Source: Fusobacteriaceae bacterium (GTDB lineage: Bacteria > Fusobacteriota > Fusobacteriia > Fusobacteriales > Fusobacteriaceae). From it: 5,409 nucleotides of DNA. The position numbers and the translations under genes were made by a program. A model generated the notes under the pieces. That model did not search any database. It had not been told where the DNA came from and saw nothing but the letters and a program-made list of their open reading frames with translations. This document shows, in pieces, positions 1-5,255 of the stretch; position 1 is the first letter of the stretch, and the number at the start of each line of letters is the position of its first letter. The stretch lies in assembly GCA_900764925.1 (NCBI GenBank), contig CAAFPW010000107.1:1-5409 (forward strand), given 5' to 3'.

Positions 1-6
1 AAGAGT

Positions 7-915
7 ATGAAAAAGATAAAAAAAGGAAGTACTATTGGGATTGTTGCTCCAGCTAGTTATACAGATTTTAAAAATGTTTTTGATGCTAAAAAAAATCTAG
101 AGGATTTAGGATATAATGTCATCTTAGGAAACTGTACAAAGAAAAAATGGTACTCTTATGCTGGAGAGGATAGAGAGAGAGCTAATGAGATCAATGAATT
201 TTTTTCTAATAAAGATGTAGATATCATTATGTGTATGCGTGGTGGATATGGTTGTAATAGAATTGTAGAGTATTTGGATTTAGAGGTAATAAAAGCAAAT
301 CCGAAACCTTTTATAGGGTATAGTGATATAACTACTCTTCATATACTATTCAATCAAAAATTGGATATGGTAACTTTTCATGGACCAATGTTTGTAAGTA
401 ACTTAAAAACAGGACATAACCTAGAAACATACAGAAACTTTGTAGAGATATTATCTGGAGAGAAGAGAAAAATAGATAATTTTTCAAAAGAGTTAAAAGT
501 GTTGGTAGAGGGAAAAGCTACAGGTAAATTGGTTGGAGGAAATCTAGCAACTCTAATAGCTACTTTGGGAACTGAGTATGATTTAGATTATGAAGGGAAG
601 ATACTATTTTTAGAGGAGATTGGAGAGGAACCATACAAGATAGATAGATTTTTAAATATGTTGAAAAAACATGGAGTTTTTGAAAAAGTCAATGGAGTAA
701 TATTGGGAGATTTTAATGATTGTAACTCTAGCTCTGAAAATCAGATGCCATTGGAAGAGGTTATAAAAGATTATCTAGGAAATCTAAAAGTCCCTGTTAT
801 CTATAATTTAGAATCTGGTCACTGTGAGCCAATGTTAACTCTGCCTCTAGGTGCTAATATCTCTTTAGATACTGAAAAAATGGAAATAAAAATAGTGGAT
901 AGGGTTGTAGAGTAA
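7..915 (+). CDS. ldcA: LD-carboxypeptidase, peptidase family S66 (LdcA/MccF type)
   Basis: This is a cytoplasmic serine peptidase that removes the terminal D-Ala from murein tetrapeptides (L-Ala-D-Glu-diamino acid-D-Ala) during cell-wall recycling. The 302 residues match the usual S66 length. It opens with the family N-terminus KKGSTIGIVAPAS (5-17). Next come the RGGYG turn (78-82) and the nucleophile motif GYSD with Ser106. LFLEE supplies the probable catalytic Glu203, and SGHCEP supplies His272, followed by the LPLGA strand (279-283). The Ser-Glu-His triad is therefore complete. There is no signal peptide or membrane segment, as expected for the recycling enzyme. Only six bases precede the ATG, so its ribosome binding site is out of view. 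The start is chosen because it gives the normal family N-terminus. It is the first visible gene of a six-gene run and ends 1 nt before the next start. Some S66 members (MccF) cleave microcin C-type compounds instead. The wall-related neighbour dapF favours LdcA, but substrate is inferred, not seen. Confidence 0.9.
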   Translation: MKKIKKGSTIGIVAPASYTDFKNVFDAKKNLEDLGYNVILGNCTKKKWYSYAGEDRERANEINEFFSNKDVDIIMCMRGGYGCNRIVEYLDLEVIKANPKPFIGYSDITTLHILFNQKLDMVTFHGPMFVSNLKTGHNLETYRNFVEILSGEKRKIDNFSKELKVLVEGKATGKLVGGNLATLIATLGTEYDLDYEGKILFLEEIGEEPYKIDRFLNMLKKHGVFEKVNGVILGDFNDCNSSSENQMPLEEVIKDYLGNLKVPVIYNLESGHCEPMLTLPLGANISLDTEKMEIKIVDRVVE

Positions 916-916
916 A

Positions 917-1696
917 ATGGAAAATCTTTTTGTTAAAGAGGCTGAGGTTGATTTAATAGAAGAAGAGAAGATTGATATAGCATGTGAATTGGGAAAAGCT
1001 ATGCTTAAATTTGGTGGAGAGACATATAGGGTTGAAGAGATAATAACTAGAACATTGAGTTATTATGGAATAAAGGGGAACAGTTTTGCAGTATTAAACA
1101 CTATAATAATTTCAGTAGAGTATTCCAATATGAAAAAAGAGGCCAAGGTAATTAGAGTTTCTGGAAGAAATATTAATCTCAATAAAGTGGATAAGATTAA
1201 TGATATTGCTAGAAATTTAAAAAATTATTCAACTAAAGAGATCAAACAGAAGTTAGAGGAGATTAATAACTCTAATGAGATCAATACCACTAGAAAATTC
1301 TTGGGAAACATATTGGTTGGAGGAGCTTTTGCCATCTTATTTTCTGGGAATTTAAATGATAGTTTGGTAGCGGCGATATCCTCTATTTTTCTAGGAGTTA
1401 TGGATAAACTGTACACTAAAATTAAAATAAATAGTTTCTTTACTAATTTTTTAGGAGGGGCAATAGCAACATTAAACTCACTTATTTTTTATAAGTTTGG
1501 AGTGATAGAAGATATATCCATATCAATAATATCAGCATTGATGTTGCTTGTTCCGGGGATATCTTTTACCAATTCTATTAGGGATATCATGGCTGAAGAT
1601 TTTGTATCTGGAGTTTCTAGAATAGTGGAAGCGATAGTGGTAGGAATAGCCTTAGCAGCAGGTTCTGGAGTTATTCTTTCAATTTTATACATTTAA
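917..1696 (+). CDS. Threonine/serine exporter ThrE-type, large subunit (DUF1212, YjjP-like)
   Basis: This is an inner-membrane protein of the ThrE/YjjP family, the first half of a split exporter. The 259 residues begin with a soluble domain (about 15-110). It carries the family signature ELGKAMLKFGGETYRVEE (24-41), then a Phe-Ala-Val-Leu-Asn-Thr stretch (57-62) and an Ile-rich strand. About five hydrophobic segments follow, near 127-143, 148-163, 173-192, 197-217 and 232-257. The conserved motif LVPGISFTNSIRDI (211-224) lies at the end of the fourth. In Corynebacterium ThrE both halves are fused and export threonine and serine. In E. coli the YjjP/YjjB pair has been linked to succinate export. 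The substrate here cannot be fixed from sequence. The start lies 1 nt after the upstream stop with only a weak purine run before it, which suggests translational coupling. The partner gene follows 14 nt downstream. Confidence 0.88.
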   Translation: MENLFVKEAEVDLIEEEKIDIACELGKAMLKFGGETYRVEEIITRTLSYYGIKGNSFAVLNTIIISVEYSNMKKEAKVIRVSGRNINLNKVDKINDIARNLKNYSTKEIKQKLEEINNSNEINTTRKFLGNILVGGAFAILFSGNLNDSLVAAISSIFLGVMDKLYTKIKINSFFTNFLGGAIATLNSLIFYKFGVIEDISISIISALMLLVPGISFTNSIRDIMAEDFVSGVSRIVEAIVVGIALAAGSGVILSILYI

Positions 1697-1710
1697 TTTT
1701 GGGGTGAAGA

Positions 1711-2145
1711 ATGTTAGAACAGATAGTAGCATCTTTTTTAGCAACTTGTGGATTTGGATTACTTTTTGGGTTAGAGAAGACAAGGTTATTTTTCTCATCT
1801 TTAAATGGAGTTCTTAGTTGGTGTATATATTTATTGCTTATAAGGGCAAATCTTTCAGAGACATTATCATTTTTTTTGTCATCAGTAGCTATGACAATAT
1901 ATTCTGAAATAATGGCGAGAAAAATAAAGGCACCAGCAACACTCTTTCTAATAGGTGGATTTATTCCTTTGGTTCCAGGAAGTGGTGTCTATTATACTAT
2001 GTATGGTGTGATAACCAGTGATACAGGAATGATAGTGAAGAAGGGGATTCAGACACTATCAATAGCTGGAGCAATAACAATTGGAATATTTTTTGGAATA
2101 ACCTTATACAACATGTTTTTAAAAATAAAGGAGAATAATCAGTGA
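1711..2145 (+). CDS. Threonine/serine exporter ThrE-type, small subunit (DUF3815, YjjB-like)
   Basis: This is the small membrane half of the split ThrE/YjjPB exporter. The 144 residues are nearly all hydrophobic, with about five membrane segments near 3-20, 27-45, 51-68, 77-98 and 114-136. The family core, Lys-Ala-Pro-Ala-Thr (73-77) through IPLVPGSGVYYTMYG (85-99), is intact. The Pro-Leu-Val-Pro-Gly motif parallels the LVPG motif of the large subunit, as expected if both halves derive from related membrane domains. GGGGTGA at 1701-1707 is a suitable ribosome binding site and supports this ATG. The length is normal for the family, so this is a genuine small subunit and not a fragment. It is expected to work with the product of 917-1696 in the cytoplasmic membrane. 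Export of threonine/serine or of a small carboxylate are both possible. Confidence 0.87.
   Translation: MLEQIVASFLATCGFGLLFGLEKTRLFFSSLNGVLSWCIYLLLIRANLSETLSFFLSSVAMTIYSEIMARKIKAPATLFLIGGFIPLVPGSGVYYTMYGVITSDTGMIVKKGIQTLSIAGAITIGIFFGITLYNMFLKIKENNQ
2128..2133 (+). promoter_or_regulatory. Distant ribosome binding site for the serine hydrolase gene
   Basis: AAGGAG lies inside the last codons of the exporter small subunit, about 13 nt before the ATG at 2147. That is longer than the 4-9 nt seen for the other genes here. No ATG, GTG or TTG in the same frame lies closer to it. The gene is probably read partly by coupling, since the upstream TGA (2143-2145) is 1 nt from the ATG. Confidence 0.5.
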
Positions 2146-2146
2146 G

Positions 2147-2881
2147 ATGAGAGAGAAAATAGAAAAGATAGTCTCTAATTATCATGGAGTGACAGGGGTT
2201 ATAATTCAATATAGAGATGGAGAGAGAGTGAGTATCAATGAAGATACTGTATTTCCATCAGCAAGTTTGATAAAACTTTTTATAACTTTTGCTATAGAGA
2301 AAAATCTCTATAATGAAAAAATTATTATTGATGAAAATAAAAAGGTTCAAGGGTGTGGAGTATTAAAAATTTTGACTTCAAAGCTTGAATTAAGTATAAG
2401 AGATCTCATAACACTTATGCTTTGTTTTAGTGATAATACAGCTACAAATATTTTAATTGATTTTATTGGGAAAGATAATATAAATAAAAAGATTCAAGCA
2501 GCAGGTTTTAAAGGTACTCTTCTTGGAAGAAAGATGATGGACAGTCTAGCAAAGGGAAGAGGAGAAGATAACTATACAACACCTAGAGATGTTGAAAAAG
2601 TTTTAAATCTTCTTTGTCAAGATGATGAGATTGTAAATATATTGAAAAAGCAAGGGTATAACAATAAGATTAATCTCTACTTTACAAGAGAGGAGAGAAT
2701 AGAGTTTGCTCATAAAACTGGGGAATTAAAATCGGTGGAACATGATGCTGGAAGAGTTTATTTTGATGATAATTGGGTTGATATTATAGTTATGACTAAG
2801 GATCTTTTAGATAATGGAGATGGAATCAAAATAAATAACTCAATAGGAGAAGAGGTAATAAATAGATTCTTAAAAAGATAG
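2147..2881 (+). CDS. Class A beta-lactamase-like serine hydrolase (non-canonical, cytoplasmic)
   Basis: This is a member of the beta-lactamase/penicillin-recognising serine hydrolase fold (Beta-lactamase2 type). The 244 residues carry three hallmark motifs in the right order and spacing. These are Ser40-Leu-Ile-Lys43 (SxxK, nucleophile and base), Ser95-Asp96-Asn97 (SDN loop) and Lys190-Thr191-Gly192 (KTG). The NYTTPRDV segment (142-149) matches the helix after the omega loop. Counting back from it, the position of class A Glu166 falls near Lys129 in GRKMMDSLAKG. The deacylating Glu therefore appears absent, and true beta-lactamase activity is doubtful. There is no signal peptide or lipobox, so the product is probably cytoplasmic, unlike resistance enzymes. 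The function is unknown. An esterase, an amidase or a peptidase acting on wall-derived peptides would fit its place between the exporter pair and dapF, but this is inference. It starts 1 nt after the exporter stop and ends 17 nt before dapF. Confidence 0.8.
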   Translation: MREKIEKIVSNYHGVTGVIIQYRDGERVSINEDTVFPSASLIKLFITFAIEKNLYNEKIIIDENKKVQGCGVLKILTSKLELSIRDLITLMLCFSDNTATNILIDFIGKDNINKKIQAAGFKGTLLGRKMMDSLAKGRGEDNYTTPRDVEKVLNLLCQDDEIVNILKKQGYNNKINLYFTREERIEFAHKTGELKSVEHDAGRVYFDDNWVDIIVMTKDLLDNGDGIKINNSIGEEVINRFLKR

Positions 2882-2898
2882 TAGATTGGAGGAGAAAC

Positions 2899-3735
2899 AT
2901 GAGATTTTCAAAATTACAAGCAGCAGGGAATGACTTTATCTTAGTGAATGGAATGGAGTATCCAAATTTAGATTTGAGTGAAACAGCTAAAAAAGTGTGT
3001 GATAGACATTTTGGAATAGGTGCCGATGGATTTATGACTTGTGAAAAGAGTAGTATAGCAGATATTAAGATGAACTACTATAACTCTGATGGATCAAGGG
3101 GAGAGATGTGTGGGAATGGAATCAGATGTTTTTCTAAATTTGTCTATGACAGTAATATAGTGAGAAAAAATAAATTTTCTGTGGAGACAGATGCTGGAAT
3201 AAAGTATATAACTTTGACCTTGGAAGATGAAGAGGTAAAATATATAGCTGTAGATATGGGGAGAGTAGACTTTAGAGCTGAATCTGTTCCTTGTACAATA
3301 GAAAAAGAGATGGTATTACAAGAGGAAATAGATGTAGATGGGAAAAAGCTAAAAATATCTTCTGTGCTTATGGGAGTACCTCATACAGTCATATTTGTTG
3401 AAAATTATGAAGAGTATGATATAGACAGATTGGGAGATATAATAGAGCACAGCACAGATATATTTCCAAGAAAAACCAATGTGAATTTTATACAAGTTCT
3501 TGATGATGAAAATATTGTTATAAAAACATGGGAGAGAGGAGCTTCAAGAACTTTAGGATGTGGAACAGGATGTTGTTCTTCAGCAGCTGTTGCCTATAAA
3601 CTTGGTAAAATAAAATCCAAAAAGGTTAGATTGATAACTGAGGGTGGAGAGGTTTTTATAGAGTTAGATGAAGACTATACTATTCTAATGAGAGGAAGTG
3701 CAGAGACAATCTGTAGGGGAGAGTTTTTAAAATAA
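2899..3735 (+). CDS. dapF: Diaminopimelate epimerase
   Basis: This enzyme is a PLP-independent racemase that converts LL-diaminopimelate to meso-diaminopimelate, the last step before lysine and the source of the wall cross-linking diamino acid. It is cytoplasmic. The 278 residues are close to the roughly 274 of E. coli and Haemophilus DapF. Both catalytic cysteines are present: Cys71 in MCGNGIRC and Cys221 in GCGTGCC. Substrate-binding elements are visible at Asn11 (AAGNDF), Asn62 (YYNSDGS), Asn196 (TNVNF) and Glu213-Arg214 (WERGA). The two-domain repeat of the family is complete. GGAGGAG at 2888-2894 is the strongest ribosome binding site in the operon and fixes this ATG. The short 17-nt gap upstream leaves no room for a lysine riboswitch. 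The symporter gene follows 19 nt downstream. Some fusobacteria use meso-lanthionine in their peptidoglycan in place of DAP, so in such a host the enzyme could serve lysine synthesis or act on lanthionine. Confidence 0.97.
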   Translation: MRFSKLQAAGNDFILVNGMEYPNLDLSETAKKVCDRHFGIGADGFMTCEKSSIADIKMNYYNSDGSRGEMCGNGIRCFSKFVYDSNIVRKNKFSVETDAGIKYITLTLEDEEVKYIAVDMGRVDFRAESVPCTIEKEMVLQEEIDVDGKKLKISSVLMGVPHTVIFVENYEEYDIDRLGDIIEHSTDIFPRKTNVNFIQVLDDENIVIKTWERGASRTLGCGTGCCSSAAVAYKLGKIKSKKVRLITEGGEVFIELDEDYTILMRGSAETICRGEFLK

Positions 3736-3754
3736 CAATAAAGGAGTTAGAAGT

Positions 3755-4984
3755 ATGAATAAAAAAAGTGTTTGGGAAGCTTATAGGTTTTCAATAATTC
3801 TGATAGGAGCTATAATAATTGGAAGTATTATAGGAGTTATATTTGAAGAGGATGCTAAAATTTTAAAACCTCTAGGAGACCTATTTATAAATGGTATGTT
3901 TACAATAGTAGTTCCATTGGTTTTAGTAACAATTAGTAGTTCAATTTCAAGTATGAATGATATGAGGAGATTGAGAAGTATTTTAAAAAATCTTCTTTTA
4001 GTCTTTGTTTCAACAGGAGCAGTAGCAGCGGTTATAATTTTAATAATCGTCAATATTTTTCCACCAGCACAGGGAGTACAATTAAATCTTACAACAGCTG
4101 AAGCATTACAACCTTTTCAAACTGGAGAGCAAATAGTTAAGGCTATAACTGTTACCGATTTTCCAGAGTTGATATCTAGAAAAAATATGTTACCATTGAT
4201 CATATTTTCTATTGTATTTGGACTATGTATCAATATGATAGGAGAGAAGGGAAGACCAATAGCAAATGGATTGGAAGCTTTAGCAGAGGTATTTTTAAAG
4301 ATGATAAATCTACTAATGTACTATGCACCTATTGGATTGGGAGCTTATTTTGCTTCTCTTGTAGGGGAGTATGGAAAAGAACTATTGGGATCATATACTA
4401 GAGCGATGATAATTTATTATCCTCTATGTCTAGCTTACTTCTTAATAATGTTTCCTATATATGGATATATAGCTGGGGGAAAAGATGGGGTTAAGGCTAT
4501 GAAAAATCTGATCTCTCCAGCTATAACTTCAATAGCTACTCAAAGTAGTATAGCTACACTTCCAGTGAACTTGGAAGCAGCTGGTAAAATTGGAGTTCCA
4601 AAAGATATAAGAGAGATTGTTTTACCAATAGGAGCTACAGCTCACATGGATGGAACTGTATTTAGTTCGATTTTAAAAATCTCATTTTTATTTGGAATAT
4701 TTAATGTTCCTTTTGAAGGGGTAGGAACATATGTAAGTGCTATAATCTTGTCAATACTAGGTGGAGTTGTAATGTCAGGAGTACCAGGTGGAGGACTTAT
4801 TGGAGAAATGCTTATTGTGACAATGTATGGATTTCCAGCTGAAGCCTTTCCTATAATAGCTACAATAGGGTATCTTGTAGATCCACCAGCTACTATGATA
4901 AATGCTACTGGAGATACAGTTGCAGCTATGTTGGTTACTAGAATAGTTGAAGGAAAAGATTGGATAAAAAGAAATTTGAAGTAG
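3755..4984 (+). CDS. Sodium/amino-acid symporter, DAACS family, with altered substrate-site residues
   Basis: This is an inner-membrane secondary transporter of the GltPh/GltP/SstT family (pfam SDF), 409 residues long. The N-terminal scaffold includes PLGDLFINGMFTIVVPLVLV (39-58). Hairpin 1 carries TQSSIATLP (262-270) and TM7 carries GATAHMDGT (293-301). Hairpin 2 carries SGVPGGG (341-347), and TM8 carries DPPATMINATGD (376-387). Against GltPh, Asp376, Thr380, Asn383 and Asp387 match Asp394, Thr398, Asn401 and Asp405. Ala379 replaces Arg397, the residue that binds the side-chain carboxylate of aspartate. His297 replaces the sodium-site Asn310, and Gln263 replaces Arg276. A neutral or otherwise different substrate is therefore likely, still coupled to cation. 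AAAGGAG at 3740-3746, 8 nt before the ATG, supports the start. It is the last gene of the run and is followed by a terminator. Confidence 0.9.
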   Translation: MNKKSVWEAYRFSIILIGAIIIGSIIGVIFEEDAKILKPLGDLFINGMFTIVVPLVLVTISSSISSMNDMRRLRSILKNLLLVFVSTGAVAAVIILIIVNIFPPAQGVQLNLTTAEALQPFQTGEQIVKAITVTDFPELISRKNMLPLIIFSIVFGLCINMIGEKGRPIANGLEALAEVFLKMINLLMYYAPIGLGAYFASLVGEYGKELLGSYTRAMIIYYPLCLAYFLIMFPIYGYIAGGKDGVKAMKNLISPAITSIATQSSIATLPVNLEAAGKIGVPKDIREIVLPIGATAHMDGTVFSSILKISFLFGIFNVPFEGVGTYVSAIILSILGGVVMSGVPGGGLIGEMLIVTMYGFPAEAFPIIATIGYLVDPPATMINATGDTVAAMLVTRIVEGKDWIKRNLK

Positions 4985-5002
4985 GGTTTTTGAATATATA
5001 TT

Positions 5003-5053
5003 AAAAAACTGCTATAGATTAGTTGATTAAGACTAATTTATAGCAGTTTTTTT
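5003..5053 (+). terminator. Operon terminator, long hairpin with T-tract (possibly bidirectional)
   Basis: The arm 5003-5024 pairs with 5031-5052 around a 6-nt loop (GATTAA). All 22 positions pair, two of them as G-U in the RNA. The core is CTGCTATA against TATAGCAG. A run of seven T (5047-5053) follows on the + strand. The A-run 5003-5008 would give a T-run on the other strand, so it could also stop transcription coming from the right. It begins 18 nt after the symporter stop and closes the operon. Confidence 0.95.
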
Positions 5054-5058
5054 ATTTA

Positions 5059-5089
5059 ATGCGCCTTTTAAACAAAAAAAGAATTTTTA
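5059..5089 (+). repeat. Imperfect direct repeat, copy 1
   Basis: This begins ATGCGCCTTTTAAAC and ends GAATTTTTA. It matches 5213-5243 at 25 of 31 positions without a gap, at an exact offset of 154. Four of the six mismatches are consecutive (AAAC here, GTTT in copy 2). It lies just after the operon terminator. Confidence 0.7.
5066..5077. repeat. 12-bp inverted repeat, left arm (right arm 5220-5231)
   Basis: TTTTAAACAAAA here is the exact reverse complement of TTTTGTTTAAAA at 5220-5231. The pair lies inside the two direct repeats, so the core is inverted while the flanks stay direct. Both arms are A/T-rich, which lowers the significance. Confidence 0.5.
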
Positions 5090-5131
5090 ATTATAAATTT
5101 TAAGCTAAAAACTATGAAAAATATTTCCCAC

Positions 5132-5160
5132 TTGACTTTTAATGATAAAAGTAGTAAAAT
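5132..5160 (+). promoter_or_regulatory. Sigma-70-type promoter for the tnpB-like gene
   Basis: TTGACT (5132-5137) and TAAAAT (5155-5160) are separated by the ideal 17 bp. Each is one base away from consensus. Transcription would start near 5167, giving a leader of roughly 90 nt before the ATG at 5256. It is the only good promoter I see in the non-coding DNA of the window. Confidence 0.7.
5135..5152. repeat. Palindrome overlapping the promoter (possible operator)
   Basis: ACTTTTA (5135-5141) and TAAAAGT (5146-5152) form a perfect 7-bp inverted repeat around ATGA. It overlaps the -35 box and most of the spacer, where a repressor or the element's own protein could bind. It could also be a subterminal hairpin of the element end when the DNA is single-stranded. 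Which of these applies is not shown by the sequence. Confidence 0.45.
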
Positions 5161-5166
5161 TTTTTA

Positions 5167-5209
5167 AGAATTTAAAAAAAGGCATTTAAATACTGTTGAT
5201 ATAAATTCT
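5167..5209 (+). other. Weak hairpin at the start of the tnpB leader transcript
   Basis: AGAATTTA (5167-5174) is perfectly complementary to TAAATTCT (5202-5209), an 8-bp arm pair with a 27-nt loop. The loop contains the self-complementary ATTTAAAT (5184-5191). It sits at the predicted 5' end of the leader. The stem is A/T-rich and not obviously stable, and it does not match a riboswitch class I know. Confidence 0.3.
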
Positions 5210-5212
5210 AAG

Positions 5213-5243
5213 ATGCGTCTTTTGTTTAAAAAGAGAATTTTTA
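5213..5243 (+). repeat. Imperfect direct repeat, copy 2
   Basis: This begins ATGCGTCTTTTGTTT and ends GAATTTTTA. It is the partner of 5059-5089, with 25 of 31 positions identical. It lies in the leader and ends directly before the AAAGGAG ribosome binding site (5245-5251) of the tnpB-like gene. Confidence 0.7.
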
Positions 5244-5255
5244 TAAAGGAGAAAA

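Larger units (their letters stand above)
5054..5255 (+). other. Non-coding stretch between terminator and tnpB-like gene
   Basis: About 200 bases with no credible gene on either strand. It is more AT-rich than the operon and holds a promoter, a spacer palindrome, a transcript-leader hairpin and two imperfect direct repeats, each listed separately. I read it as the left end of the insertion element whose coding region starts at 5256. The exact left boundary cannot be proven from one copy. Confidence 0.6.

Noticed and set aside
1225..1692. Minus-strand open frames (1225-1416 and 1489-1692) opposite the exporter large subunit
   Set aside because: They lie fully inside a well-supported membrane-protein gene, have no convincing ribosome binding site or family likeness, and are explained as shadows of its codons.
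1997..2209. Minus-strand 70-codon frame across the exporter/serine hydrolase junction
   Set aside because: It overlaps two recognised genes on the other strand and has no recognisable motif.
2882..2898. Lysine riboswitch or separate promoter before dapF
   Set aside because: Only 17 nt separate the genes and they are taken up by the ribosome binding site.
3781..4053. Minus-strand 90-codon frame opposite the symporter N-terminus
   Set aside because: Its Ile/Thr-rich composition mirrors the hydrophobic codons of the real transmembrane gene; no independent support.
5114..5167. A 17-codon open frame (ATG to TAA) in the non-coding stretch
   Set aside because: It has no ribosome binding site and overlaps the predicted -35 and -10 boxes of the tnpB promoter. 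It may be a relic of the duplicated gene start but not a gene.
5059..5243. Two 31-bp repeats as a minimal CRISPR array
   Set aside because: There are only two copies, with 19% divergence and a 123-bp gap, far longer than a CRISPR spacer, and no cas genes are seen.
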